43,819 nt of DNA from Accumulibacter sp. (GCF_016789985.1 NZ_JAEUOL010000288.1:1-43819); one strand, 5' to 3'; positions 8,090 to 17,074 are shown, counted from the first letter of the stretch. The notes: a model not told the origin generated them from the letters alone. Program-made: numbers and translations.

Positions 8090-8105
8090 AGCAAATTGCG
8101 TGCTA
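8090..8105 (-). promoter_or_regulatory. Sigma-54 (-24/-12) promoter-like sequence, PEP-CTERM gene 2
   Basis: On the minus strand TAGCACGCAATTTGCT matches TGGCACG-N4-TTGCW at every fixed position except the second base (A instead of G in the -24 GG). The -12 TTGCT is perfect. The departure at -24 is the main weakness, because that GG is usually strongly conserved. Transcription would start near 8078, about 40 bases before the ATG at 8039. Confidence 0.6.
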
Positions 8106-8168
8106 GTCATGTTCATGGCTGATTTATCGGGATTTACACACCATTGCGTGGTCTGCAAGAGCGTCTGT

Positions 8169-8185
8169 TGTAAGTTTTTTCGACA
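8169..8185 (-). promoter_or_regulatory. Putative enhancer element upstream of PEP-CTERM gene 2
   Basis: TGTCGAAAAAACTTACA on the minus strand, a near copy of the 17-bp element at 337-353 and again exactly 80 bp (first base to first base) upstream of a -24/-12 sequence. The remaining upstream sequence to the benE stop at 8396 holds no gene I can support. Confidence 0.6.
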
Positions 8186-8395
8186 CCCGTTCGGTGGCCA
8201 GATGAAATGGGTGGGAGGCATGTCCGCGGTCATGTGATGTGTCCACCAAGCGGCAGGACGCCAGCCAGCCCTGCTTGCCACTGACTCGATTGGCGCGCAG
8301 CGATACCCGGCTGCCTTGGCCGGTGACGCGCGCGTATGGCGTCGTACCGCCAGCTTCGCCTTACCCTGCGCGATCGATTCGTTTCGGGCCGGGCG

Positions 8396-9637
8396 CTAGT
8401 GCTGGCGGTCGGTCGGCGGATGGTCGGTGATGCCCGTCGTCGGCCCGGTGAGCGTGCGCGACCGGAAGCTGGTCGCCGTTCCTGCACGCAACACGAGCAG
8501 AGCCGCCAGACCGGCCAGCAGACCCCAGAAGGCGGAGCCGATGCCGGCCAGCGACAGGCCGGAGGCGGTGACCAGGAAGGTCAGCAGGGCCGGCTCGCGT
8601 TCGGCCTCATCGTGCAGTGCACTGGCCAGCCCGCTGCCGATGGTGCCGAGCAGGGCGAAACCCGCGATGGCCAGGACGAGTTCCTTGGGAAAGGCCAGGA
8701 ACAGAGCGCCGACCGTCGCGCCGAACAGTCCGATCAGCACATAGAAGCCACCGGCGGCGATCGCCGCCACATAGCGGCGCTCCGGATTCTCGTGTGCTTC
8801 GCGGCCCATGCAGATGGCCGCCGTGATCGCCGCAAGGTTTAGGGCGAAGCCGCCGAAGGGGGCGAGGAGCAGATTGGCGGCGCCGGTCCAACCAATCAGC
8901 GGCGAGATCGGCAGCTGGTAACCGGAGGCACGGATGACAGCGACGCCGGGGACATTCTGCGACGCCATGGTGACGATAAAGAGCGGCAGCGCGACGCCGA
9001 TCACTGTCTGCCAGGAGAATTGTGGGGCGGTGAAGACTGGCGTTGCCAGTGCGAGCTGCAGCCCGTCGATCCGCAACGATCCGTGCCCGCCGGCAATGCC
9101 GGTCCCGAGCAGCAGAGTGAAGACGATGGCGTAGCGTGGAAGCAGCCGGCGGCACAGAAGATAAGCGCAGAACATCGGGAAGACCAGCACGAACTGGCTC
9201 TGCATGGCGCTGAAAGCGTCAAGGCCGAAACGCAGCAGGACGCCGGCGAGCATGCCGGAGGCGATCGAGATCGGGATCCGCCCGATCACCCGTTCGAACC
9301 AGCCAGTGAAGCCGCATAAGGTGATCAGCGCCGCCGAGACGAGAAAGGCGCCGGTCGCCTCGGACAGCGAAATGCCCGCCGCACTGGTGATCAGCATCGC
9401 CGCACCGGGGGTGGACCAGGCGGTGAGCACCGGCGCCCGGAAGCGGAAAGAGAGAGCGATGCTGGTCAGGCCCATGCCAAGGCCGAGGGCGAACATCCAT
9501 GAGGCAGTTTCGCCAGCCGTCGCCTGCAGCGTCTGTGCCGCCTGAAAGACGATCACCGCCGAGCTGGTGAAGCCGACGAGGACGGCGACGAAACCGGCGA
9601 TCAGGGCGGAAAGGGAGAAGTCCTCGCTCAGACGCAT
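8396..9637 (-). CDS. benE: BenE-family membrane transporter (benzoate/H+ symporter type)
   Basis: A 413-residue inner-membrane protein made almost wholly of hydrophobic helices (about 11-12). Family features of BenE are visible: an opening LSALIAGFVAVLVGFTSSAVIVFQAA, then TAWSTPGAAMLITSAAG, which are the conserved early helices of this nucleobase/ascorbate-like fold. BenE of Acinetobacter and E. coli YdcO import benzoate or related acids by proton symport; the substrate here is not proven. The start is the ATG at 9637 with GCGGAG upstream; longer readings overlap the upstream gene. It lies 49 bases downstream of the patatin-like gene and could be co-transcribed. No benzoate catabolic gene is nearby. 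Confidence 0.85.
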   Translation of the reverse strand: MRLSEDFSLSALIAGFVAVLVGFTSSAVIVFQAAQTLQATAGETASWMFALGLGMGLTSIALSFRFRAPVLTAWSTPGAAMLITSAAGISLSEATGAFLVSAALITLCGFTGWFERVIGRIPISIASGMLAGVLLRFGLDAFSAMQSQFVLVFPMFCAYLLCRRLLPRYAIVFTLLLGTGIAGGHGSLRIDGLQLALATPVFTAPQFSWQTVIGVALPLFIVTMASQNVPGVAVIRASGYQLPISPLIGWTGAANLLLAPFGGFALNLAAITAAICMGREAHENPERRYVAAIAAGGFYVLIGLFGATVGALFLAFPKELVLAIAGFALLGTIGSGLASALHDEAEREPALLTFLVTASGLSLAGIGSAFWGLLAGLAALLVLRAGTATSFRSRTLTGPTTGITDHPPTDRQH

Positions 9638-9686
9638 GACTGCTCCGCAGGATGCCGGCCCCCTCCGGCCGGGGCGGTATTGATGG

Positions 9687-10559
9687 TCATGGGCGGCCTG
9701 CCTTGCGCAGCGCCTCACGAATCTGCGGCAGGGCCGCCTGTGCCGCCTTTTCCCCTTCGAGGATCGAGTCGTGGCGCGCCTGGAAGTCGGTCGAGCCAAC
9801 GTTGCCGACCTGGGGCCGGATCACCACCTCGGCTTCCTTGAGTTCATACCTGGCCAGGCTCTGGCCCATGATGGTGAAGGTCTGCATCAGAATGTCGAAG
9901 GTGCTGCGCACCGGCTGGTTGCCCGGACGAGCCGAGATATCCACCGCGATGACCACGTCGCTGCCCATCTGGCGTGCCGCACGTACCGGAATCAGGCTGG
10001 ACAGGCCGCCGTCCACATATTCGTGGCCGCTGATCTTCACTGGCTGGAAGACCCCCGGGACGGTGGCCGATGCGCGTACGGCCATGCCGGTGTTGCCGGT
10101 ACGGAAGACGATGCTCTCCCCGCTGTGCAGGTCGGTGGCTACTGCCCCGAACGGTTTCCTCAGGTTTTCCAGTGGACGTTGGCCAACCGCATCGTTGACG
10201 AACTGCTGCAGGGATTCGCCTTTGAGCACGCCACGTGCCGGCAGCGACCAGTCGCTGATCCTGCTTTCGTCGAGCCGGTGCGCCAGCTTCTGCAGCTCGA
10301 AACCATTGTGGCCGGCCGCATAGAGTGCGCCGACCACGGCGCCGGCGCTACTGCCGACGATGATGTCTGGAAAGATTCCTTGGCTTTCGAGCGCCTTGAT
10401 CACCCCGACGTGGGCGAAGCCGCGCGCCGCACCGCCACCGAGTGCCAGGCCAAGCTTCACCGGTTTGACGGCGGACGCTGCCGGTGGTGGAGGCGAGGTG
10501 GCCGCGCAGCCAGCCAGGGCAAGGGCGGCGAGGGCAGCGAGAAGCAGTGGGTAAGGCAT
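9687..10559 (-). CDS. Patatin-like phospholipase family lipoprotein
   Basis: A 290-residue predicted lipoprotein acyl hydrolase. The signal peptide ends in the lipobox LAGC, with Cys18 the lipidated residue. The patatin fold is marked by a glycine-rich oxyanion loop (LALGGGAARG, 38-47), the nucleophile elbow GSSAG (Ser71) and the catalytic DGG (Asp183) of the Ser-Asp dyad. It resembles the RssA group of bacterial patatins, but with an export signal, so it should act at the periplasmic face of a membrane. Substrate unknown (phospholipid or lysophospholipid likely). The ATG at 10559 has an ideal AAAGGAGG four bases upstream. It precedes benE on the same strand and is divergent from glgP. Confidence 0.88.
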   Translation of the reverse strand: MPYPLLLAALAALALAGCAATSPPPPAASAVKPVKLGLALGGGAARGFAHVGVIKALESQGIFPDIIVGSSAGAVVGALYAAGHNGFELQKLAHRLDESRISDWSLPARGVLKGESLQQFVNDAVGQRPLENLRKPFGAVATDLHSGESIVFRTGNTGMAVRASATVPGVFQPVKISGHEYVDGGLSSLIPVRAARQMGSDVVIAVDISARPGNQPVRSTFDILMQTFTIMGQSLARYELKEAEVVIRPQVGNVGSTDFQARHDSILEGEKAAQAALPQIREALRKAGRP

Positions 10560-10855
10560 TGTGCCTCCTTTCCGGGACACGGTTGACCATTCGGGAAATC
10601 CTGTGTGCGGGCCAGCCCCGCCGCTTTCGGGCAGGGCTCCAGCTCGCTCGCGGTCGGGGAGTTGATTTCTGTCCGCGCGGCGATGCGCGACGTCAGAGCC
10701 GGGGTTCGCCGCCACTCGACGGCGCCGACCAAAAAGCGGGCGAAGATGCACAGCCTTACACAATACTATAGACTCGCCGCTGGCGTGAGTCATTGGCGGG
10801 AGATTCACGATTTTCTCACACGAGGCTAAACCAAGAAAATTGCTGGAGTGCTGTA
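10560..10855. other. Divergent intergenic region, patatin gene / glgP
   Basis: About 296 bases without a supported gene. The AT-richer part at 10755-10850, including TACTATAGACT near 10766 and the stretch TTTTCTCACACGAGGC, is the likely promoter and leader region of glgP, but no -35/-10 pair with good spacing stands out. The patatin-side half is GC-rich and shows nothing clear. Confidence 0.35.
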
Positions 10856-13435
10856 ATGAACGACAAAATGAACGCCGAAAGTGGACCATCGACAATGCCG
10901 GAGCCCGACCTTCTGGTTGGGCGGGAAGACCGGCGCACCGGGCTCGGTGTGGACGCGCTGAAGCGCGCCCTGTTTGACAAGTTGGTGTACGTACAGGCGC
11001 GTTTTCCGCAGGTGGCGACGCGCCATGACTGTTTCGTGGCGTTAGCGCAAGCCGTGCGCGACCGTCTGTTGCAGCGTTGGGTACAGACGGCGCGCACTTA
11101 TCGTGACCAGGGAAGCCGTACCGTCTGCTACCTGTCGGCCGAGTTCCTGATCGGTCCGCAGCTCGGCAATAACCTGATCAATCTGGGGATCTTCGGCAAC
11201 GCCCGACAGGCGATGCAGGAACTCGGGCTCGACCTCGACATGCTGCTCGAACAGGAGGAGGAGCCGGGACTGGGCAACGGTGGGCTCGGCCGCCTGGCTG
11301 CCTGTTACCTCGATTCGCTGGCCACGCTGGAGATCCCGGCCATCGGCTACGGCATCCGCTACGAGTTCGGAATTTTCACGCAGGCCATTCGCGATGGCTG
11401 GCAGGTCGAACTGACCGACAAGTGGCTGCGCTCGGGTAGCCCGTGGCTCATCCACCGGCCGAGCATTGCATTCGACATCAAGCTCGGTGGCCATACCGAA
11501 CATCAGTACGAAGCCGTCGGCAATCGCCGCCTGCGCGTCCAGTGGGTGCCCGCGAAGGTGGTGCGGGGCACCGCCTGGGACATGCCGGTCCTCGGTTATG
11601 GTGTTAACACGCCGAACCGTCTGCGGCTGTGGAGCGCCGAAGCTCCCGAATCGTTTGATTTCGCCGCCTTCAACGCCGGCAACTACTTCCAGGCGGTCGA
11701 TGCGCAGATCTGCTCGGAAACCATCACCAAGGTGCTGTATCCCAACGACGAAACCGAAGCCGGCCAGGAACTGCGGCTCGAGCAGCAATATTTCTTCGTT
11801 TCCTGCTCGCTGCAGGACATGATCCGTCTGCAATTGCAGCGCGAGAACAATCTCGATCATTTCGACGAGAAGTTCGTCGTGCAGCTCAACGATACCCATC
11901 CGTCGATCGCCGTCGCCGAGTTGATGCGCCTGCTGGTGGACGAATACGCGATGGAATGGGAACAGGCCTGGTCGATTACCCGCCGCACTTTCGCCTATAC
12001 CAATCACACCCTGTTGCCCGAGGCGCTCGAGAAGTGGCGGCTGGAACTGTTCAGCCGTGTGTTGCCGCGCCACTACGAGATCATTTGCGAGATCAACGTC
12101 CGCTTCCTCGACGAAGTGAGGATTCGTTTTCCGTTTGATCATGCCCGGCTGAGAAGGATGTCCCTGATTGATGAGGACGGTGCGCGCTATGTGCGTATGG
12201 CTCATCTGGCCGTGGTCGGCAGCTTCGCGGTGAATGGGGTGGCCGCTCTGCACAGCGAACTGCTCAAGTCCGACGTGCTCAAGGACTTTCACGAGATGTG
12301 GCCGGAGAAGTTCAGCAACAAGACCAATGGCGTCACGCCGCGCCGTTTCGTTCTCCTCTCCAACCCGGCGATGTCGAACCTGATTGACGAGACTATCGGT
12401 GCCGGCTGGGTGACCGACATGGAGCGGCTGCGCGAGCTCGAGCCGCACGCCGACGACCCCGCGTTCCGCGCTGCCTGGCGGCGCATCAAGGCGGACAACA
12501 AGCTCAGGCTGGTCAACGAAATCCGGCGCTGTGCGCATGTGGACCTCGATCCGCAGACCATGTTCGACATCCAGGTCAAGCGCATCCATGAGTACAAGCG
12601 GCAGCATCTCAACCTGCTGCATGTGGTTTCCCTGTACAAGCGACTGAAGGACGATCCGACGCTCGAGGTGGCGCCGCGCACGGTCATTTTTGGTGGCAAG
12701 GCAGCACCCGGTTACATGATGGCCAAGCTGATGATCCGTCTGATCAACGCGGTGGCCGATCTGATTGGACGCGACCCGGCGATGCGCGGCAAGTTGCAGG
12801 TGGTCTTCTACCCGAACTACAATGTCAAGAACGCGCAAGCGATCTTCCCGGGTGCCGATCTGTCGGAACAGATCTCGCTGGCCGGCAAGGAGGCGTCGGG
12901 GACGGGCAACATGAAGTTCCAGATGAATGGCGCGCTGACCATCGGTACGCTCGACGGGGCGAATGTCGAGATCCGCGAGCAGGTCGGCGACGAGAACTTC
13001 TTCCTGTTCGGGATGGACGTTCCCGAAGTCAAGGAACTCAAGAGCAGGGGCTATCAGCCGCGCGCTTACTACGACGCCAACCCGCACCTGCGCGAAGTGA
13101 TCGACCTGATCGCCAGCGGGTTTTTCACCCGTGGCGACCGCGAGATCTTCAAGCCGCTGGTCGAGCATCTGCTCGATCACGACGACTACATGCTGCTCGC
13201 CGATTTCCAGTCCTACGTCGATTGCCAGGAAAAGGTGTCCACCGCCTATCTCGACCCTGAACGCTGGTCGCGGATGTCGATCCTCAACGTCGCCCGGTCC
13301 GGTTTTTTCTCCTCCGATCGCGCCATCCGCGAGTACTGTGACGACATCTGGAAGGTGAAGCCGGTGCGGATCGAACTGAGCGATCTGTCGGGTGACGATC
13401 TGCTGTTCAAGCGTGCCGCGACGGGAGCCGACTGA
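10856..13435 (+). CDS. glgP: Glycogen/starch alpha-glucan phosphorylase
   Basis: An 859-residue GT35 phosphorylase that releases glucose 1-phosphate from alpha-1,4-glucan ends. The N-terminal domain carries EEEPGLGNGGLGRLAACYLD, the hallmark of the family. The pyridoxal phosphate site is near the C-terminus (EASGTGNMKF, with the Schiff-base lysine, followed by NGALTIGTLDGANVEI). Length fits the bacterial/animal type rather than the short archaeal type. The ATG at 10856 has GGAG eight bases before it; an in-frame ATG lies four codons later. It is convergent with glgE, with a hairpin between. Beside glgE and glgM it forms a glycogen synthesis/degradation group. GlgP normally stalls near branch points; no debranching enzyme is in the window. 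Confidence 0.95.
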   Translation: MNDKMNAESGPSTMPEPDLLVGREDRRTGLGVDALKRALFDKLVYVQARFPQVATRHDCFVALAQAVRDRLLQRWVQTARTYRDQGSRTVCYLSAEFLIGPQLGNNLINLGIFGNARQAMQELGLDLDMLLEQEEEPGLGNGGLGRLAACYLDSLATLEIPAIGYGIRYEFGIFTQAIRDGWQVELTDKWLRSGSPWLIHRPSIAFDIKLGGHTEHQYEAVGNRRLRVQWVPAKVVRGTAWDMPVLGYGVNTPNRLRLWSAEAPESFDFAAFNAGNYFQAVDAQICSETITKVLYPNDETEAGQELRLEQQYFFVSCSLQDMIRLQLQRENNLDHFDEKFVVQLNDTHPSIAVAELMRLLVDEYAMEWEQAWSITRRTFAYTNHTLLPEALEKWRLELFSRVLPRHYEIICEINVRFLDEVRIRFPFDHARLRRMSLIDEDGARYVRMAHLAVVGSFAVNGVAALHSELLKSDVLKDFHEMWPEKFSNKTNGVTPRRFVLLSNPAMSNLIDETIGAGWVTDMERLRELEPHADDPAFRAAWRRIKADNKLRLVNEIRRCAHVDLDPQTMFDIQVKRIHEYKRQHLNLLHVVSLYKRLKDDPTLEVAPRTVIFGGKAAPGYMMAKLMIRLINAVADLIGRDPAMRGKLQVVFYPNYNVKNAQAIFPGADLSEQISLAGKEASGTGNMKFQMNGALTIGTLDGANVEIREQVGDENFFLFGMDVPEVKELKSRGYQPRAYYDANPHLREVIDLIASGFFTRGDREIFKPLVEHLLDHDDYMLLADFQSYVDCQEKVSTAYLDPERWSRMSILNVARSGFFSSDRAIREYCDDIWKVKPVRIELSDLSGDDLLFKRAATGAD

Positions 13436-13525
13436 AGTCGGGTTCGGGCGCTCCTCCACAGCGACCAGGGTAAGGACAGGCCGGGTTCTGGCCGGCACGT
13501 CGGTTACGGATGCAGCCCGGCCTGG

Positions 13526-13551
13526 TGCCGGCAGCTTCATGGCTGCCGGCA
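13526..13551. terminator. Hairpin between convergent glgP and glgE
   Basis: Perfect 10-bp stem TGCCGGCAGC / GCTGCCGGCA with loop TTCATG. It lies 90 bases after the glgP stop and 10 bases from the glgE stop, so it could serve both strands. There is no T-run on either side, so intrinsic termination is not certain. Confidence 0.45.
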
Positions 13552-13561
13552 GCCGGCGCCG

Positions 13562-15520
13562 CTACCAGCGGCGAATCTTGATGATGTGCGCCATCTTGGT
13601 GTCGGGAGCCAGCTCGACGTAGGCGGTTGGGCCGCTCCAGCGGTAACGTTCGTCGGAGAGCAGGTCGTGCGCCTGATACTGTTCACTCTCGTCGATACCG
13701 AAAGTGGCGAGCGGGATGTGCAGTAACGATCCGTGCTTGTGGAAGGGGTCGAGGTTGACCACGCAGACGATGATGTCCGACTTGTCCTCGGTCAGCTTGG
13801 CGTAGGCGAGGATGTTCGGATTTTCGGTCCCGAGGAAGACGACATTGTTGTAGCTCTGCAGGGCGGGGGAGGCGCGGCGGATCCGGTTGATTCGCGTGAT
13901 GATCTCGACGATGTTGCCCGGCGCTTTCCAGTCGCGAACCTTGATCTCGTATTTCTCCGAGTCGAGGTACTCCTCCTTGCCCGGAATCGCCTCGTTTTCG
14001 CACAGCTCGTAGCCGCTGTAGATACCATAGACGCTGGACAGGGTGGCCGCCAGTACGGCGCGCATGATGAAGGCCGGTCGGCCACCGAACTGCAGGATCG
14101 GTGGCAGGATGTCCGGGGTGTTGGCGAAGAAGTTGCCGGTGAAGTACTCCTTCATCTCGCCACAGGTCAGTTCGCTGACGTATTCCGTCAGGTCATGCTT
14201 GTGGTTGCGCCAAGTGAAATAGGTGTAGGACTGGGCGAAGCCAACCTTTGCCAAAAGGCGCATCATCTTTGGCTTGGTGAAGGCCTCGGCGAGAAAGATG
14301 ACTTCCGGGTGTTGCCGGTGCACTTCCCCGATCACCCATTCCCAGAAGGGCACCGGCTTGGTATGCGGGTTGTCGACGCGGAAGGTGGTAACGCCCTTGC
14401 CCACCCAGAACACGAAGATCTTCAGCATTTCCTGCCACAAGCCGGCACGGTCGTCGGTCGCGAAGTTGAGCGGATAGACGTCCTGATATTTCTTCGGGGG
14501 ATTCTCGGCGTACTTGATCGACCCGTCCGGGCGGTGGAAGAACCAGTCGGGGTGCTCGGCGACGTAGGGGTGGTCGGGTGAGCAGTTCATCACGTAGTCG
14601 AGCGCAATCTCGATCCCGAGTTTACGACAGGTCGCGACGAATCGGTCCCAGTCGTCCCAAGTGCCGAGTTGGGGTTCGAGTGCCATGTGGCCGCCGTGTT
14701 CGTTGCCGATCGCCCAGGGGCTGCCAACGTCGCCGGGCACGGTTACCAGGCTGTTGTTCTTGCCTTTGCGGAAGCTGTGACCGATCGGATGGACCGGCGG
14801 CAGATAGACGACGTCGAAGCCCATCGCCTTGATCTCCGGCAGACGGCGGATCGAGTCCTGCAGCGTGCCATGTCGGTAGGGCATGCTGCCCTGTGAGCGG
14901 GGAAAGAATTCGTACCACGCGGCAAAGCGGGTGACCGGCCGATTGACCATGATCGTCAGTGGCGGCGACAGTTGGTGGCCTTCGCTGCGATCGGGGTAGC
15001 TGGCCATCAGACCGCGCATGACGGTGCCAATCCCGAGATCAACCGCACCCTGCTGCTCGCCGGCTGCCATCGCACTTTCGATCGCGGCGATGAGACCAAG
15101 CATCCGGTTGCGGTCTTCTCCCTGCGCTGCGACGGCTGATTTTCTGAGGATCACCAGACCTTCGAGCAACTCACTGCCGAGGTTTGCGCCCGGTACGTTC
15201 TTCTTGCTGATCTCGTCCACCCATGACAGGTAGCGTTCGGCGTAGGCTTCGATGGCGTACTCCCAGTGCCCGATCGAGTTGACGAAGAACTCGCCGTACC
15301 AGCGGTCGTTGTCACCCTGCACCATCGGGCTTTCCTGCCACTGCGGGTCGCCTGCCGGGCGCACCTTGAGCACGGCCGCCAGCTTGTCATGCCCTTCCTT
15401 GTAAATATCTGCGCTGACGGCGACTTTCTCGCCGACAACCCGCTTGATGGGGAAACGCCCGCCGTCTATCTGCGGCTCGACCGCTTCGATGATCACGCGG
15501 GGGTAGTTCTTGGGAACCAT
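13562..15520 (-). CDS. glgE: Alpha-1,4-glucan:maltose-1-phosphate maltosyltransferase GlgE
   Basis: A 652-residue GH13 (subfamily 3) enzyme that transfers maltosyl units from alpha-maltose 1-phosphate to the non-reducing ends of glucan chains. An N-terminal beta-sandwich domain (about 1-120) opens with PRVIIEAVEPQIDGGRFPIK, typical of GlgE. The TIM-barrel part carries the GH13 signatures: DYVMNCSPDHP, FRVDNPHTKP with the nucleophile Asp, and FLAEAFTKP with the acid/base Glu. The closing beta domain follows. Of the two adjacent ATGs (15523 and 15520), the second is better spaced from AGGAG (7 bases). It lies 115 bases downstream of the GlgM-type gene on the same strand, which would supply its substrate. 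Neither treS nor pep2, the other source of maltose 1-phosphate, is present. Confidence 0.93.
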   Translation of the reverse strand: MVPKNYPRVIIEAVEPQIDGGRFPIKRVVGEKVAVSADIYKEGHDKLAAVLKVRPAGDPQWQESPMVQGDNDRWYGEFFVNSIGHWEYAIEAYAERYLSWVDEISKKNVPGANLGSELLEGLVILRKSAVAAQGEDRNRMLGLIAAIESAMAAGEQQGAVDLGIGTVMRGLMASYPDRSEGHQLSPPLTIMVNRPVTRFAAWYEFFPRSQGSMPYRHGTLQDSIRRLPEIKAMGFDVVYLPPVHPIGHSFRKGKNNSLVTVPGDVGSPWAIGNEHGGHMALEPQLGTWDDWDRFVATCRKLGIEIALDYVMNCSPDHPYVAEHPDWFFHRPDGSIKYAENPPKKYQDVYPLNFATDDRAGLWQEMLKIFVFWVGKGVTTFRVDNPHTKPVPFWEWVIGEVHRQHPEVIFLAEAFTKPKMMRLLAKVGFAQSYTYFTWRNHKHDLTEYVSELTCGEMKEYFTGNFFANTPDILPPILQFGGRPAFIMRAVLAATLSSVYGIYSGYELCENEAIPGKEEYLDSEKYEIKVRDWKAPGNIVEIITRINRIRRASPALQSYNNVVFLGTENPNILAYAKLTEDKSDIIVCVVNLDPFHKHGSLLHIPLATFGIDESEQYQAHDLLSDERYRWSGPTAYVELAPDTKMAHIIKIRRW

Positions 15521-15635
15521 CATGCTGCTCCTAAACTGTACCGGCTCGACCGGAAGAAGAGAATTCAAGAAAGAACGGGATGTTGCCACCGGTCCATCGC
15601 TGCCGGTGTCTGATTGTGACTGGCGCGAGAGGGGA

Positions 15636-16844
15636 TCACTTCACCAGAGAATCGTAAAGTTTCTTGGTTTGCTGAGCGATGCTCGACCAACTGAAGACAT
15701 CACGGGCACGCTTCTGACCCGCCGCGGCCATCGACTCGGCAAGCTCCGGATTGTCGAGGACCTTGTTGATCGCGTTCGCCAGGTCGCGCGAGAAAGCGTC
15801 CGGGTTGACCGGTTCGAAGGGCGCCACATGCAACTGTTCGAGCGGCACCAGAAAGCCGGTCACACCATCGACCACCACCTCCTTGATGCCGCCGACGGCA
15901 CTGGCCACGACTGCCGTGCGGCAGGCCATCGCTTCAAGGTTGATGATGCCGAAGGGTTCGTAGATCGACGGGCAGCAGAACACGGTGGCGTGCGAGTAAA
16001 GCTCGATGGCCTCCTCCTTGGTGACCATCTCCTGGATCCAGATCACATTGTTGAAGCCCTCGTGCCGCACGTGTTTGATTGCCGCCTCCATCTCGGCCAG
16101 GACTTCCCTGGTATCGGGTGCGCCAGCGCAGAGCACGACCTGTGCGTCGCGGTTGATGTAATGGATGGCGTTGACCAGATGCACGATGCCCTTCTGGCGG
16201 GTGATTCGGCCGACGAAAAGGACGATCGGCTTGCCGGGATCGACACCATACTTTTCGAGCGCCGTGGTTTCCTCGGTCGGGTGGTACTGGTCGACGTTGA
16301 TCCCGTTGTAGATGACCGTGATCTTCGCCGGGTCGATATCGAAATGCTCCAGGATATCGGCCTTGGTTCCCTCCGATACGGCGATCACCGCATCGGCCAT
16401 GCCCAGCGAAGTACGTTCGATCCACGACGACATGTCGTAGCCGCAACCGAGCTGCTCGCGTTTCCACGGCCGCAGCGGCTCGAGTGAATGTACTGTATGC
16501 ACCAGCGGGATACCGTAGAGGATTTTCGCCAGGATGCCACCGAGATGGGCATACCAGGTGTGCACGTGCACCAGGTCGGCATCTACCTGCTCGCTGAGCG
16601 TTTCGAGGTTGGTTTCGAAGGTGTCCAGGGCGCCGCTCAGCTTCTTGTCGACGTGAGCGAAACTGCCTTTGCCGAAGGGGAAACCCCTGACCCGCACACC
16701 GTCGGTCACAGTGTCCTGGTCACCAAAGGAACGGACTTCGACATGCATCAGTTTGGCCAGCTCGCCAGACAGATACTCGACGTGAACACCGGCCCCGCCG
16801 TAGACGTACGGAGGATATTCTCGCGTCAATAGCAGTACTTTCAT
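15636..16844 (-). CDS. glgM: GT4 glycosyltransferase of the GlgM / actinobacterial GlgA type
   Basis: A 402-residue GT4 glycosyltransferase. It opens with REYPPYVYGGAGVHVEYLS, the start typical of the family once named corynebacterial glycogen synthase. In mycobacteria that enzyme (GlgM) makes maltose 1-phosphate from ADP-glucose and glucose 1-phosphate. The donor-site motifs are present: FVGRITRQKG, and an E-x7-E pattern in SIYEPFGIINLEAMAC. It lacks the KTGGL motif and length (~480) of classical GT5 GlgA. Being directly upstream of glgE supports the GlgM reading, but a plain glycogen synthase function cannot be excluded from sequence alone. The start ATG at 16844 has only a weak AAAG as binding site. 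No glgC (ADP-glucose source) or glgB (branching) is in the window. Confidence 0.85.
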   Translation of the reverse strand: MKVLLLTREYPPYVYGGAGVHVEYLSGELAKLMHVEVRSFGDQDTVTDGVRVRGFPFGKGSFAHVDKKLSGALDTFETNLETLSEQVDADLVHVHTWYAHLGGILAKILYGIPLVHTVHSLEPLRPWKREQLGCGYDMSSWIERTSLGMADAVIAVSEGTKADILEHFDIDPAKITVIYNGINVDQYHPTEETTALEKYGVDPGKPIVLFVGRITRQKGIVHLVNAIHYINRDAQVVLCAGAPDTREVLAEMEAAIKHVRHEGFNNVIWIQEMVTKEEAIELYSHATVFCCPSIYEPFGIINLEAMACRTAVVASAVGGIKEVVVDGVTGFLVPLEQLHVAPFEPVNPDAFSRDLANAINKVLDNPELAESMAAAGQKRARDVFSWSSIAQQTKKLYDSLVK

Positions 16845-16911
16845 CGCGGCACTTTCTATGCTGTGGTTGTGGGTTGGGCGCGCCCGGGGCGCGTTGTCCG
16901 AAAGCCTTGCC

Positions 16912-16941
16912 ATTGTATCGGGAAAGGGGTTTGCCGGCCAA
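16912..16941 (-). promoter_or_regulatory. Sigma-70 promoter candidate for glgM-glgE
   Basis: Minus-strand TTGGCC (16941-16936), an 18-bp spacer and TACAAT (16917-16912). The predicted start of transcription near 16905 leaves a leader of about 60 bases before glgM. The leader contains the GGGCGCGCCC palindrome. The -35 box matches the consensus only in TTG and the C at position 5. Confidence 0.4.
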
Positions 16942-17061
16942 GTCGGCGGCTCCGCGAGCCGTATGGATGTTGCGGGGCAGCATGGGATTCGCCACCGCCG
17001 GCCGGGTTCCGCAAGGTTCGGCGAATCGTTCCCGGCGGGCCACGCAGGCAATCACTGCGGG

Positions 17062-17067
17062 TAGAAT
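17062..17067 (+). promoter_or_regulatory. -10 box candidate for tsaB operon, possibly leaderless
   Basis: TAGAAT lies seven bases before the tsaB ATG at 17075, so transcription from it would begin at or next to the start codon. No convincing -35 box and no ribosome binding site are visible. The alternative is that the operon is transcribed from further upstream. Confidence 0.3.
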
Positions 17068-17074
17068 AGGGCCG

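Noticed and set aside
8396..9637. Aromatic degradation cluster with benE and the paaI-type gene
   Set aside because: The two genes are 29 kb apart and no catabolic enzyme lies beside either.
11042..13540. 832-codon open frame on the minus strand
   Set aside because: It is antisense to glgP over nearly its whole length, has no recognisable domain, and is explained by GC-rich third positions. The glgP protein shows all family motifs.
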